Assembly: GCF_044904605.1 (NCBI RefSeq)
Contig: NZ_JADIKI010000023.1
Coordinates: 1,674,001-1,738,000 of the forward strand
Length of the DNA stretch: 64,000 nt
DNA from: Dyella_B humi
GTDB taxonomy: Bacteria > Pseudomonadota > Gammaproteobacteria > Xanthomonadales > Rhodanobacteraceae
Reading direction: 5' to 3'
The notes under the pieces were generated by a model. The model worked only from the letters and a program-made list of their open reading frames with translations, had not been told where the DNA came from and did not search any database. Shown in pieces: positions 53,315 to 61,365 of the stretch. Numbering within the stretch: position 1 is the first letter of the stretch; each line of letters starts with the position of its first letter. A program made the position numbers and the translations under genes.

Positions 53315-54502
53315 ATGTCTACTCAAATCGCTTCGACTCCTAACGAAGCCGCACAACCCAATAAAAAGAAACGTAGCTTCATGCTACGCATCCTAGGTGC
53401 ATGTGTCCTCGTCGGCGCCGTGGGCTTTGGTGCTTGGTACGTGCTGGAAAGTCGTTGGTACGAAGGTACAGACGACGCTTATGTCAACGGCAATGTCGTG
53501 CAAATTACACCGCAGATTACGGGTACCGTGGTCAGCATTGGTGCCGATGATGGTGACTTCGTAAAGCAGGGTGACACGTTGGTCACGCTTGATAAGGCGG
53601 ACGCGGATGTTGCCCTGGAGAACGCCGCCGCAAACCTCGCCAACACCGTGCGCAAGGTGCGTGGCTTGTACAGCACCGTGTCAGGTGCGCAGGCCGATGT
53701 GGCGGTACGGCAGGTCGCGGTGCAGAAGGCAAAGGCCGACTACGAGCGTCGCGTCAGCTTGACCAACTCTGGCGCGATCTCCGCGGAAGAACTCTCGCAC
53801 GCACAAGACGCCTTGACCGCGGCTGAGAGCTCACTCACGACGGCTGAGCAGCAACTGCAGACAAACAAGGTGTTGGTGGACGACACCATTGTCGCGTCGC
53901 ATCCGGATGTCAAAGCCGCTGCCTCTCAATATCGTGCTGCCTACCTCAGTGAGATTCGCACGACCATGGTTGCGCCCGTAACAGGTTATGTAGCCAAACG
54001 TAGCGTGCAGGTTGGTCAACGCGTGCAACCTGGGGCAGCTCTGATGGCCGTTGTACCGCTGCACGAGGTATGGATCGACGCCAACTTCAAAGAAACCCAG
54101 CTCACTCACATGCGTATCGGCCAACCGGTGGAAGTGACTTCCGACGTCTATGGTCACGCGGTCAAGTACCGCGGCAAGGTGTTGGAACTCGGCGTGGGTA
54201 CGGGCGGCGCCTTCTCGCTACTGCCTGCGCAAAATGCTACCGGCAACTGGATCAAGATCGTGCAGCGCATTCCCGTGCGCGTGGTGTTCACCGATCCTCA
54301 GCAGTTGGACCAACATCCGCTACGCATCGGCATGTCTTTGAATACAACCGTGGACTTGCACGACAAGAGCGGCCTAATGCTCGCTCAGAACGTACCGACA
54401 CAGCCCGCTTTTAGTACGGATGTCTATCAGCAGCAGTTGGCCCATGCTGACGAACAGGTCGCCCAGATTATTCATAAAAATATGGCCGGTGGTGCGAAGT
54501 AA
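53315..54502 (+). CDS. EmrA/HlyD-type membrane-fusion protein
   Basis: 395 aa periplasmic adaptor anchored by one N-terminal helix (FMLRILGACVLVGAVGFGAW). Typical TDDAYVNGNVVQITPQITGT then VVSIGADDGDFVKQGDTLVT (lipoyl half-motif), a coiled-coil hairpin (~105-215), the second lipoyl half VAPVTGYVAKRSVQVGQRVQ, and a beta-barrel with FKETQLTHMRIGQPVEV. Connects the EmrB-like exporter to the outer-membrane channel. Starts 10 bp after the channel gene, so coupled. Confidence 0.93.
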   Translation: MSTQIASTPNEAAQPNKKKRSFMLRILGACVLVGAVGFGAWYVLESRWYEGTDDAYVNGNVVQITPQITGTVVSIGADDGDFVKQGDTLVTLDKADADVALENAAANLANTVRKVRGLYSTVSGAQADVAVRQVAVQKAKADYERRVSLTNSGAISAEELSHAQDALTAAESSLTTAEQQLQTNKVLVDDTIVASHPDVKAAASQYRAAYLSEIRTTMVAPVTGYVAKRSVQVGQRVQPGAALMAVVPLHEVWIDANFKETQLTHMRIGQPVEVTSDVYGHAVKYRGKVLELGVGTGGAFSLLPAQNATGNWIKIVQRIPVRVVFTDPQQLDQHPLRIGMSLNTTVDLHDKSGLMLAQNVPTQPAFSTDVYQQQLAHADEQVAQIIHKNMAGGAK

Positions 54503-54576
54503 GTGCGCCAGTATTAAACCCCCACGTCGGTCGATTAATCAGGCACCGCGCTCCTAACCTTCCGGGTCGAGCAACT

Positions 54577-55092
54577 ATGAACAAACACGCGATGCACGCA
54601 ACGCACCCGTTAACGAGTGTCAGTGCGCAAACAGCTACAGAAACCATCTACAAGGTGGCGGAAGTCGCCAGAACATTGAAATGCGCGACCCATGTCATGG
54701 AAAAGTTGGTGCATATTGATTCAGGAGCGAACGAGCATCTGACGCTGCTGCATTGGCTCGTTCTCGTTCGCCTTTCAAGTGCGCCGACGTGCAAGCAGAT
54801 GGAACTCAAATCCGACACGAAGATTGCCGCCGCCTATTTGACGAGATTGCTCGATGATCTGACGCGAGACGGTTTGGTACGCCGGCATCGCTCATCGTCG
54901 GACCGTCGACAGATCATCCTTGCACTGACAGCGCATGGGAAGAGTGCAGCGCTTGAGCTATTGGCTTCGTTGAGCGATGTCACCCAGCCATCCCAACTCA
55001 AGGCTATCGAACATCTGGGTGCATCGCTCGAACAGTTTGTATCGCTCGCGATTGGAGAAGGATGGTTCGGGAACGCCGTTGATCGACCTTGA
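54577..55092 (+). CDS. MarR-family regulator at the efflux operon end
   Basis: 171 aa. Core: NEHLTLLHWLVLVRLSSAPT, CKQMELKSDTKIAAAYLTRL, wing HRSSSDRRQIILALTAHGKS. The recognition region is less canonical than in its neighbours. 74 bp after the adaptor gene and same strand, so probably the last gene of the operon; its stop is one base from the stop of the convergent SDR gene. Second MarR protein in the same operon, third counting the divergent one. Confidence 0.82.
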   Translation: MNKHAMHATHPLTSVSAQTATETIYKVAEVARTLKCATHVMEKLVHIDSGANEHLTLLHWLVLVRLSSAPTCKQMELKSDTKIAAAYLTRLLDDLTRDGLVRRHRSSSDRRQIILALTAHGKSAALELLASLSDVTQPSQLKAIEHLGASLEQFVSLAIGEGWFGNAVDRP

Positions 55093-55093
55093 C

Positions 55094-56041
55094 TCAGCCA
55101 GGCACTGTGGCCAGCAGCGCGCGAGTCTCGGCGACGACGCGATCCTGGAACGTCGGGTCGCGCACGAGCGCGGAGCCTTGCATCGGATGGCCGCCCTCGT
55201 CGTAATAGACACCGGTCTGACCGGATGAATCGATCAGGATTTTGGTGATCACGCGCGCGGCTCGCTTCGGGGTGCTCAAGATCTTGATGAAGGGCATGAG
55301 CAGCGGCACGAGGAGCGGGATGACGAATCGCTGCAGAAAGCGCACGAAGGCACCGACATCATCTCCTCCGAGACCGGTGGTTGGATTCAAACCCGGCTCG
55401 ATCGCGTTGAAGCGCAGCCGTGGCGTCTCACGCGCGAATGCCATCGCCGCAGCAAGGATGGCTTGTTTGGAAGTGGCGTAGGCATCGAAGCCCAGCCGTT
55501 TGGCGCCGCCTGGTTTCCATTCACCCCGCGCGCTCGCCTCAGCGGAGATATAGCGACCACCTCGAAAACCCGCAGCCACGGCTGGCTTGCGCTCGGGGTC
55601 TTCTACAGCAGAGACGACGAAAACGACATTTGCACCGTCGGGGAGATTTGGCACAAGCGCCTCCGTCAGCGCAAACGGGCCGAGATGGTTCGTCGCGAAC
55701 GACATGTCCCATCCCAGCGTGCTCTTAGTCGGTCGCGCCTGCATGATGCCCGCATTGTTGAGAAGGCCGGCGATCGGAAGATTAAGCGCGACGATCTCCG
55801 CAGCTGCGCGTCGCACGCTCCTCGGCTCTGAAAGATCGCACACGACTGACATCGCGCGCCGTCCCTGCTGCTCGATGGTCTTCTGTACCGTGGCGAGCTT
55901 CACGGGATCGCGGCCTACGAGCACGACCGTGCCGTGCTTGGCCAGCGCGAGTGCCGTATAGCGACCGATGCCGGACGTCGGGCCGGTGACGATATATGCC
56001 TTGCGATCTATTGAGGTGCCCTTCGAAACAGCTTTCGCCAT
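55094..56041 (-). CDS. Short-chain dehydrogenase/reductase (retinol-dehydrogenase-like)
   Basis: 315 aa. Rossmann signature GPTSGIGRYTALALAKHG, NNAG in LLNNAGIMQARP, active Ser region VVFVVSAVEDPE, and the catalytic Tyr-Lys as FDAYATSKQAILAAAM. NADP-type pocket (LVGRDPVKL). The catalytic Ser is in SAVED rather than the usual SSxA. C-terminal hydrophobic segment FVIPLLVPLLMPFIKIL. RBS GGAG seven bases before ATG. Carries the CTGNCTAGTCAG operator 19 bp upstream, shared with the TetR gene behind it, so likely repressed by that TetR. Substrate unknown. Confidence 0.88.
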   Translation of the reverse strand: MAKAVSKGTSIDRKAYIVTGPTSGIGRYTALALAKHGTVVLVGRDPVKLATVQKTIEQQGRRAMSVVCDLSEPRSVRRAAAEIVALNLPIAGLLNNAGIMQARPTKSTLGWDMSFATNHLGPFALTEALVPNLPDGANVVFVVSAVEDPERKPAVAAGFRGGRYISAEASARGEWKPGGAKRLGFDAYATSKQAILAAAMAFARETPRLRFNAIEPGLNPTTGLGGDDVGAFVRFLQRFVIPLLVPLLMPFIKILSTPKRAARVITKILIDSSGQTGVYYDEGGHPMQGSALVRDPTFQDRVVAETRALLATVPG

Positions 56042-56059
56042 GACATTTCTCCGTATAGG

Positions 56060-56077
56060 TGTCTGTCTAGTCAGTCA
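56060..56077 (-). promoter_or_regulatory. TetR-type operator before the SDR gene
   Basis: TGTCTGTCTAGTCAGTCA, an imperfect palindrome with two mismatched pairs, sharing CTGNCTAGTCAG with 49595-49612 and 56703-56720. Confidence 0.6.
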
Positions 56078-56098
56078 TTAATAGGTCAAAAAAAGAGG

Positions 56099-56665
56099 TC
56101 AGGTAAGCATTCGCCACATGGCGTCGAACGCAGCCGTGGCGTGCTTGTCGGCGTGCGCCGGGTCTTGAGTCATGAAGTCGATCGTCGCATCCGCCATCGC
56201 GCTCATCAGGGCAGCAACAAGGGCCAAGGGAACATCGTGCATGGGGCCGTTTTGGCGACTCTGTTCCAATAACTTGGCTATGCCAACCATGGTTTGGTGC
56301 CCCTTTTGACGGCTATCCGGAGTGATGTCCTCCGATACCGCCAGGTGCGCAAGTGTTCGCCGTTTCTCCGGATAAGACGTTGCCCAGCGCAACGAGTGGA
56401 ACCACATATGGCGCATTTGCGTATGGATGTCGCTTGCGAGCGGGAGCCTTTCCAGGGCGGCGGCCGCCATTTCAGTCTTGAGCTCCACATAAAGCTGGTT
56501 CAACAAGTCAGCCTTCGTTTCGAAGTAGGTAAATAGCGATCCATTCGGGATGCCTGCTTCCTTGGCGATCGCCGCCGTTGCTGCGCTCAGCCCCTCGATG
56601 GCGATGATGCGGGTCGCTGCAGACAAGATCGCGTTCCGCCTGTCATCGCTTTTCGGCCTGGCCAT
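56099..56665 (-). CDS. TetR-family repressor
   Basis: 188 aa from ATG 56665 (an ATG three codons earlier, at 56674, is also possible). HTH: RRNAILSAATRIIAIEGLSA.. then IAKEAGIPNGSLFTYFETKADLL. The C-terminal ligand domain is unspecific. Upstream of it lies TGACTGGCTAGTCAGTCA (56703-56720) for autoregulation; the SDR gene downstream has the same site. Probably senses the SDR substrate or a drug of the efflux pump. Ends 57 bp before the SDR start, so they are co-oriented but with a separate operator. Confidence 0.9.
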   Translation of the reverse strand: MARPKSDDRRNAILSAATRIIAIEGLSAATAAIAKEAGIPNGSLFTYFETKADLLNQLYVELKTEMAAAALERLPLASDIHTQMRHMWFHSLRWATSYPEKRRTLAHLAVSEDITPDSRQKGHQTMVGIAKLLEQSRQNGPMHDVPLALVAALMSAMADATIDFMTQDPAHADKHATAAFDAMWRMLT

Positions 56666-56702
56666 GGTTTTCACTCAACGGAGGACAGGCTTACATTATA
56701 AG

Positions 56703-56720
56703 TGACTGGCTAGTCAGTCA
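56703..56720 (-). promoter_or_regulatory. TetR autoregulatory operator
   Basis: TGACTGGCTAGTCAGTCA, palindromic except one pair, about 38 bp upstream of the TetR ATG. Confidence 0.65.
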
Positions 56721-56739
56721 ATCTTTTTCCGGGGCTTCA

Positions 56740-56904
56740 CTCAGGAGCGCAGGCCATCCACCAGCAGATCTGTTCTTCGCAGAGACGGTCGCCATACCTG
56801 TGGGTGCGTTTGCAGATCCATCCTTTCCAGCACCAAGCTTCTCGATGTATGAAGAGCGAATGCACTTCTGGGTTCACATGCCAAGTGACATCGAGCACAT
56901 GGCA
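56740..56904 (+). pseudogene. 3' fragment of a GFA-family (formaldehyde-activating-like) gene
   Basis: An open frame without start reads ..GHPPADLFFAETVAIPVGAF then ADPSFPAPSFSMYEERMHFW, VHMPSDIEHMA and stop. This matches the C-terminal end of GFA/CENP-V-type proteins as I recall them (..YEERMHPWV..PDDIEHM). The N-terminal zinc-binding CxxC half is missing; the fragment runs into the TetR promoter region. The stop is followed within 20 bp by an attC-like site, so this is the tail of a former gene cassette. Confidence 0.5.
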
Positions 56905-56920
56905 TGAGGCATAAAGCGCC

Positions 56921-56997
56921 ACCTAACCCCTCCATCGGGCGGCGACTTTCAGCCTGTATAAAAAAACGGCCCACGGGTAGCTTGAATAACTGTTAGG
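56921..56997 (+). repeat. attC-like integron recombination site 1
   Basis: Begins ACCTAAC (RYYYAAC) and ends GTTAGGC (GTTRRRY), 77 bp long. Just inside, CCCTCCATCGGGC pairs imperfectly with GGCCCACGGG. Length and ends fit an integron attC separating two cassettes. Confidence 0.55.
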
Positions 56998-57030
56998 CAA
57001 CGCGCAGGCCCGCACACTTCCGGAGAACTC

Positions 57031-57399
57031 ATGTTTGACCACGTCGTATTCGGAGTCAGCGATTGTGCAGCGAGCAAAGCGTTCTTCCTCAAAGCACTCG
57101 AGCCGCTCGGCATAGCTGTCGTGCAGGAAGGGCAGCACGGTATCGAGCTCAGCTCGGACGGTAAGGTTTCATTGTGCATGTTCCAAACCGAGGAGAGTCC
57201 GGCGCATCTTCACTTGGCGTTCGCGGCCGAGAGTCGCCAGCAAGTCGAAGCTTTCTATCGTGCAGCTCTGGATGCGGGTGGTAACGACAATGGTGCGCCT
57301 GGTCTACGCCCGCACTACCACGCGAACTACTATGCAGCGTTCGTCATTAGTCCGGACGGGCACAACATCGAAGTGGTTTGCCACAAACCCGAGGCGTAA
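57031..57399 (+). CDS. VOC-family (glyoxalase-fold) protein in a gene-cassette context
   Basis: 122 aa. MFDHVVFGVSDCAASKAFFL then KALEPLGI, HLHLAFAAESRQQVEAFYRA, GLRPHYHANYYAAFVISPDG and HNIEVVCHKP: a single-module VOC protein with metal-ligand candidates His at position 4, His77 and Glu at the C-terminal NIEVV. RBS GGAG upstream. It lies between two attC-like sites, with its TAA stop inside the first heptamer (GCGTAAC) of the second, as typical for integron cassettes. Such cassettes often carry VOC-fold proteins of unknown substrate. Confidence 0.85.
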   Translation: MFDHVVFGVSDCAASKAFFLKALEPLGIAVVQEGQHGIELSSDGKVSLCMFQTEESPAHLHLAFAAESRQQVEAFYRAALDAGGNDNGAPGLRPHYHANYYAAFVISPDGHNIEVVCHKPEA

Positions 57400-57472
57400 C
57401 CCTTCCATCGAGGGGATGTTCACAAGCGGGCTTTGCTCGCTTGCGCTCGCCTCTCATGTCAGACGTTATTAA
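57396..57472 (+). repeat. attC-like integron recombination site 2
   Basis: Starts GCGTAAC overlapping the VOC stop codon, runs CCTTCCATCGAGGGG.., has the internal hairpin AAGCGGGC-TTT-GCTCGCTT, then CCTCTCATGTCAGACGTTA. The word order equals attC sites of Xanthomonas integrons as I recall (CCTTCCATCGAGGGG .. CATGTCAAACGTTAGGC). The 3' end has drifted (GTTATTA). Confidence 0.55.
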
Positions 57473-57612
57473 TGTCACTAGAGAGTGCGGGAGCGGACCT
57501 CTTGACACTTACTTGGCAAGCCATAGCCACCAATCAGCAATGTGTTGCATCGACCGGCTGAAATCGCAACCCAATCCGGACCTAATGCGTCGGCGTCGTC
57601 CGTGGCGCGCCA

Positions 57613-58146
57613 TTAAGCAGGAACGTACGTCAACCTAATCATGTCCTCCCCGATTAAATCGCTGGCCACGAGGCGGAGTGGCGGCCGAGGGCCCGCGAAG
57701 AATGGCGTGCCGCGACCAAGCACGACAGGGCGGAGGTAGAGTCGATATTCATCGATGAGACCAAGGTCGGTCAGGCTTCGCGCCAGGTCCGGGCCGGCGA
57801 CATCGATCTCCCCGGAGCGCTCGGCCTTCAGTCCCCGTATCGCCGCCTCGATGTCATCGGCGATAAGGGTGGCGTTGGGGCCGACTGATTTCAGCGAGCG
57901 CGACACGACCCACTTCGGTTGGCTTCGCCACACTGCGGCAAAGTCGTGATCCCCCGTGTCCCAATCAGGCTGGTCCTCGTCCCAATAACGCATGATCTCG
58001 TACGTACGGCGTCCGTACACCATGCCCGTCAGGTCGCGCACGTGCTCTATGAAGTGGCGAAAGGTCGACGGAGCAGGAGGCCCTAATTCCTGGTGGTCGA
58101 CATAGCCATCCAGGGACTGCATCAATCCGAACACAAACTTTGCCAT
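57613..58146 (-). CDS. RibD C-terminal / dihydrofolate-reductase-fold protein
   Basis: 177 aa. MAKFVFGLMQSLDGYVDHQE (start strand and SLDGY motif), YGRRTYEIMRYW, KWVVSRSL, GEIDVAGPDLARSLTDLGLI and DEYRLYLRPVVLGRGTPFF: the YyaP/RibD_C family of NADPH-dependent reductases of unknown substrate. RBS GGAG. Opposite in direction to the VOC cassette gene; 140 bp of the spacer carries no gene. It could be an inverted cassette, but no further attC is clear. Confidence 0.85.
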   Translation of the reverse strand: MAKFVFGLMQSLDGYVDHQELGPPAPSTFRHFIEHVRDLTGMVYGRRTYEIMRYWDEDQPDWDTGDHDFAAVWRSQPKWVVSRSLKSVGPNATLIADDIEAAIRGLKAERSGEIDVAGPDLARSLTDLGLIDEYRLYLRPVVLGRGTPFFAGPRPPLRLVASDLIGEDMIRLTYVPA

Positions 58147-58279
58147 GGGAAATCTCCACGCGAGAGTCTTCGGGATAGTAGTGGTGCAAGTGCCTTAGAA
58201 CCGGTCTATTCACTACGACGACGAATGGCGAAACCGGAGCTCGACATAAGGCGTTTCCGATGGACGGAACCTCATAGTC

Positions 58280-58370
58280 CGCACCTTTTAGAACCCCATA
58301 GTCTGTACATGGCCTTCCTTGGTATCGGCAAATAAAAAGCCCGCAAGGGGAGCCTGCGGGCTTCGGGTCA
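58280..58370 (-). repeat. Orphan copy of an intergenic terminator region
   Basis: GTCTGTACATGGCCTTCCTTGG.. then a hairpin GCCCGCA..TGCGGGC with TTTTTATTTG on the minus strand (58333-58363). It is homologous to 59709-59783, the terminator of the gene at 59785. No minus-strand gene stands just before it, so the gene it served has been lost. 58371-58942 has no supportable gene. Confidence 0.55.
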
Positions 58371-58942
58371 TCCATCTTTACTTTGCTTAGCGAGGAGGGG
58401 AGGCCCGGCTAAGCGATGGGACTGATGTCTCTCGACATGGAATAACTATACCTCTTAGTTTATTAATAAAGCGTAACTTGGTGCGGAGCACCAGTGACTT
58501 CGGCTAGAAGCCTGGGTCCTGGGTGCCAAACGCAACTATTCATAATCAGTGCACTTCGTTCCCAGCAATGGCTTTGCGCCCGGCGGGGAGCGTCCCAAAT
58601 TTGCATTTGGACGCACCCTTTACATTTCTGGGACTGGAATCGACAGTGTGAAGGGGTGTCCCGAATCGCTCGTCGGGCCATTTGGGGAATATCAGACGGC
58701 GGGGAGCGATCTAGGTCTCAACTAGGACCTTCGCTCGCATAACTCCAGCGTTGGACCCTAGAGGGAAGGCCCGTGCCTAGCGATCATGCGGAAATTCTGC
58801 ATGCACTTATTGATAGTTGGGTATGGGATGTATTTTTTTGGGACCATGGCCCTCACACGCAAACTCTAATGTCGATTTTCGAAATTCCCGTTCGTCTTTC
58901 CGATGGGGTCGATAAGGCCGAATCAAAGAAGGATTACGAAAG

Positions 58943-59581
58943 ATGATCACTGTATTTGGTGAAGGAAGAGGTTTCCGGGTCGTCTGGCTGCTGGAGGAGA
59001 TGGGGCTCGCGTACCGGCTGAGGCCGGTGGACCTTCTGGCCGGCGTCGAGGAAGACGCGGAGTTCCTGGCCATCAACCCTGCCGGTTTCATTCCGGCGAT
59101 TCAGGACGGCGACGTCACGATGGTCGAGTCCATTGCGATCATGGAATACGTGATGGCTCGCTACGGGCCGACGTCGCTCGCGCCCGACCCACACGATCCT
59201 GCCTTCCCCGCTTACCAACAGTTCCTTCACCTCGGTGAAGCCGGCCTCGCGGCCTCCATCTACTTTGTCGTTGGTGCCCGCAATTTTGCGCCGGAGTCCG
59301 AGCGGCAGAACTGGAGCGCCGGCCAAGCACTAAGCGTTTTCGAGAGCCGATTGACGTTGGTAACGCGGCAGCTTGCACGCACGCCCTATCTTGCCGGTGA
59401 GACGTTCACCGCCGCTGACATTTCGGTGACCTACGCCCTGGAGTTGGCCAAAACAAGTGGAGGCATCACTCTCGGCGAGGCGGAGCGGTCTTATATGGCT
59501 CGTACCCGAGCACGCGAAGGCTATAAGCGCGCTATGGAAACATGTCAATCCAGGAAGGCATGGCTCGCTAACGCGGTATAG
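58943..59581 (+). CDS. Glutathione S-transferase
   Basis: 212 aa. Thioredoxin-like N-domain (MITVFGEGRGFRVVWLLEEM then GLAYRLRPVDL), cis-Pro region GFIPAIQDG, glutathione-contact VESIAIMEYV, helical C-domain with YLAGETFTAADISVTYAL, the conserved N-capping box (TAADI). Conjugates glutathione to electrophiles in the cytoplasm. RBS AAGGA. Catalytic residue near the N-terminus is not the usual Ser/Cys in SP.S but FGEGRG, so activity type is uncertain. Confidence 0.9.
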   Translation: MITVFGEGRGFRVVWLLEEMGLAYRLRPVDLLAGVEEDAEFLAINPAGFIPAIQDGDVTMVESIAIMEYVMARYGPTSLAPDPHDPAFPAYQQFLHLGEAGLAASIYFVVGARNFAPESERQNWSAGQALSVFESRLTLVTRQLARTPYLAGETFTAADISVTYALELAKTSGGITLGEAERSYMARTRAREGYKRAMETCQSRKAWLANAV

Positions 59582-59622
59582 CTGGCTACCGTGTTGCGGC
59601 CGGCCAAGTTTGTAAGCAAGCG

Positions 59623-59658
59623 GGGAATGTCCGCGTTCAACCCAGAGCAGACATTCCC
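59623..59658 (+). terminator. Hairpin after the GST gene
   Basis: GGGAATGTC / GACATTCCC with an 18-nt loop, 41 bp after the stop; no clear T-run. Confidence 0.5.
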
Positions 59659-59742
59659 GGCTTAGCTATCTCATTTCAAATTGCAGTGGTTGGGGCATAC
59701 GGAACGCCATTGTCTGTACACAGCCTTCCTCGGTATCGGCAA

Positions 59743-59771
59743 TAAAAAGCCAGCAAGGGGAGTCTGCGGAC
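59743..59771 (-). terminator. Terminator of the F420-reductase-like gene
   Basis: Imperfect hairpin AGTCCGCAG..CTTGCTGGCT followed by TTTTTATTG on the minus strand; twin of 58333-58363. Confidence 0.6.
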
Positions 59772-59784
59772 TTCGGGTCATCGG

Positions 59785-60375
59785 TCACTGCCCCTTCTTG
59801 AACAGGTCCTGGAAGATCAGCGGCCCCCAGACCCCGTTCCGCGCCTGCACGAGCTGACCACCTTCCGCGATCTTGCCGAGATTGACCGGCGCATAGCCAA
59901 GCTGCTCGACCAGGGCGGCGACCGTTGCCGTCGCGCTTTCATCGTCGCTCGACAGAAATACGACTCGTCGTCCACTGTTGATGGACGGGTCTTCCGCGAG
60001 AACGCGGGCAGGCAGATGGTTAAACGCTTTGACCAATTGAGCGCCGGGCAGGGCGCGGGCTATTAGCGAAGAGGAAGGAAGGCCGCCCAAATCGTCGAGC
60101 GTGTTCGTCACGTCGATCACGATCTTGCCCTTCCAGCTTGCCTGAGCCTTCGCGACCTCTCGGTGCTGTTCGTACAGGACAGCCAACATCACGATGTCGG
60201 CCTCAAGCGCGTCCTTCAAAGTCTTGGGAACGATCGTCGGGCCGATCGCGTTTGCCTGCGGCGCGAGCGCTTCAGGCGGATGCCTGCTTGCTACAGCCAC
60301 TTCGATGCCCTTGCGAGCAAACATGCGGGCTAGCGCCTGGCCGACCGCGCCGAAACCTACGATTGCGTAGCTCAT
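59785..60375 (-). CDS. NADPH-binding protein, F420-dependent-NADP-reductase-like
   Basis: 196 aa Rossmann protein: MSYAIVGFGAVGQALARMFA (GxGxxG), ASRHPPEAL (NADP selectivity), ADIVMLAVLY, IVIDVTNTL, GAQLVKAFNHLPARVL, RVVFLSSDDE and C-terminal QARNGVWGPLIFQDL. The group (NADPH-dependent F420 reductase fold) includes enzymes that do not use F420; gammaproteobacteria of this type generally lack F420, so it is probably an NADP oxidoreductase with another substrate. Follows the SDR gene by 102 bp and likely shares its TetR-controlled transcript. Confidence 0.85.
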   Translation of the reverse strand: MSYAIVGFGAVGQALARMFARKGIEVAVASRHPPEALAPQANAIGPTIVPKTLKDALEADIVMLAVLYEQHREVAKAQASWKGKIVIDVTNTLDDLGGLPSSSLIARALPGAQLVKAFNHLPARVLAEDPSINSGRRVVFLSSDDESATATVAALVEQLGYAPVNLGKIAEGGQLVQARNGVWGPLIFQDLFKKGQ

Positions 60376-60477
60376 GTCACCTTTCCGATCAGTGTTGAAG
60401 TGGGTTGCCCGGAATGATCCAGGCGTGATCAGCGTCTTCTCGGAGTGCCAGGCACCCCCACGCTTTTCGGCGCGATG

Positions 60478-61212
60478 TCAGATGGCCGAGAAGCCGCCGT
60501 CGACAGACAAGTCCACGCCATTCACGAAGCTCGATTCATCTGAAGCGAGAAACACCGCGACCGTCGCGATTTCCTCAGGGCGCCCCATCTTTCCTCGCGG
60601 GATCAGGGACTCGAACATCTGCTTCGCTTCCTCGGTGAGAACTTGGTGCTGCATCGGTGTGGCGATCGGCCCTGGGCTCAGCACGTTCACCCGGATATTC
60701 CTGCCCTTCAGTTCGTTGAGCCACGTGCGTGCGAATGAGCGCAACGCCGCCTTGCTCGCCGCATACACGCCGTAACCAGGAAAACCTTTCACCGAAGCAA
60801 CGGATCCGGTCATAAAGATCGATCCGCCATCGTTGAACAGCGGCAACGCCTTCTGAACCGTAAACAGCGTGCCGCGCGTATTCAGGTCGAAGGTCGCATC
60901 GAAATGCTGCTCGGTAATCTCGCCCAGTGGAACGGCTTCGCCGGTGCCGGCGCTCGCGTACAGGACGTCGATCCGGCCCTTTTCCCGCTTGACTGTGTCG
61001 AACAGGCGGTCGAGGTCGTCGAGATTGGCCGCGTCGCCGCGCACGCCGGTCACGTTCCGCCCAATCAGCTTGACGGCCTCATCGAGCGCCTCCTGCCTCC
61101 GGCCCGTGATGAAAACGTACGCGCCTTCTTCAACAAACCGCTTGGCGCTCGCCAGCGCCATGCCGCTCGATCCGCCCGTGATGACTGCAACCTTACCCTC
61201 AAGCTTTCCCAT
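60478..61212 (-). CDS. Short-chain dehydrogenase/reductase (FabG-like)
   Basis: 244 aa. GGSSGMALASAKRFVEEGA, with a slightly altered TGxxxGxG (GGSSGMA), FITGRRQEAL, NTRG, active Ser in FMTGSVAS, catalytic Tyr-Lys in YGVYAASKAALRS, SPGPIATPM and a C-terminal VNGVDLSVDGGFSAI. RBS AAGGTG. Divergent from a TetR gene with three palindromes between, so repressed by it. Likely reduces a carbonyl xenobiotic; the F420-reductase-like gene downstream may act in the same pathway. Confidence 0.9.
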   Translation of the reverse strand: MGKLEGKVAVITGGSSGMALASAKRFVEEGAYVFITGRRQEALDEAVKLIGRNVTGVRGDAANLDDLDRLFDTVKREKGRIDVLYASAGTGEAVPLGEITEQHFDATFDLNTRGTLFTVQKALPLFNDGGSIFMTGSVASVKGFPGYGVYAASKAALRSFARTWLNELKGRNIRVNVLSPGPIATPMQHQVLTEEAKQMFESLIPRGKMGRPEEIATVAVFLASDESSFVNGVDLSVDGGFSAI

Positions 61213-61280
61213 GACTTTTCACCTTTCGTCGCGTCGGACAGCGTCTCTGTTTTCATTGATACAAGGGCGCTGTATCTTGT

Positions 61281-61350
61281 GGATCACCGATCCAGATCCT
61301 GACTCTCAGCATACGGATCACTGATCCAAATATATGGATCAGTGATCCGT
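61281..61350. promoter_or_regulatory. Three tandem TetR operators between SDR and TetR genes
   Basis: GGATCACTGATCC (61315-61327) and GGATCAGTGATCC (61336-61348) are each perfect palindromes and together form a 16-bp inverted repeat with an AATATA centre (61313-61350). A third, GGATCACCGATCC (61281-61293), has one mismatch. The cluster lies between both start codons (61212 and 61366). Confidence 0.75.
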
Positions 61351-61365
61351 TTGTCAAGGCAACCC

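Noticed and set aside
57613..58146. RibD-like gene as a further integron cassette
   Set aside because: Opposite orientation and no attC on its far side; possible but unsupported.
58740..58760. Third attC site suggested by GCGTTGGAC
   Set aside because: GTTGGAC fits GTTRRRY, but no RYYYAAC partner at a proper distance upstream was found.
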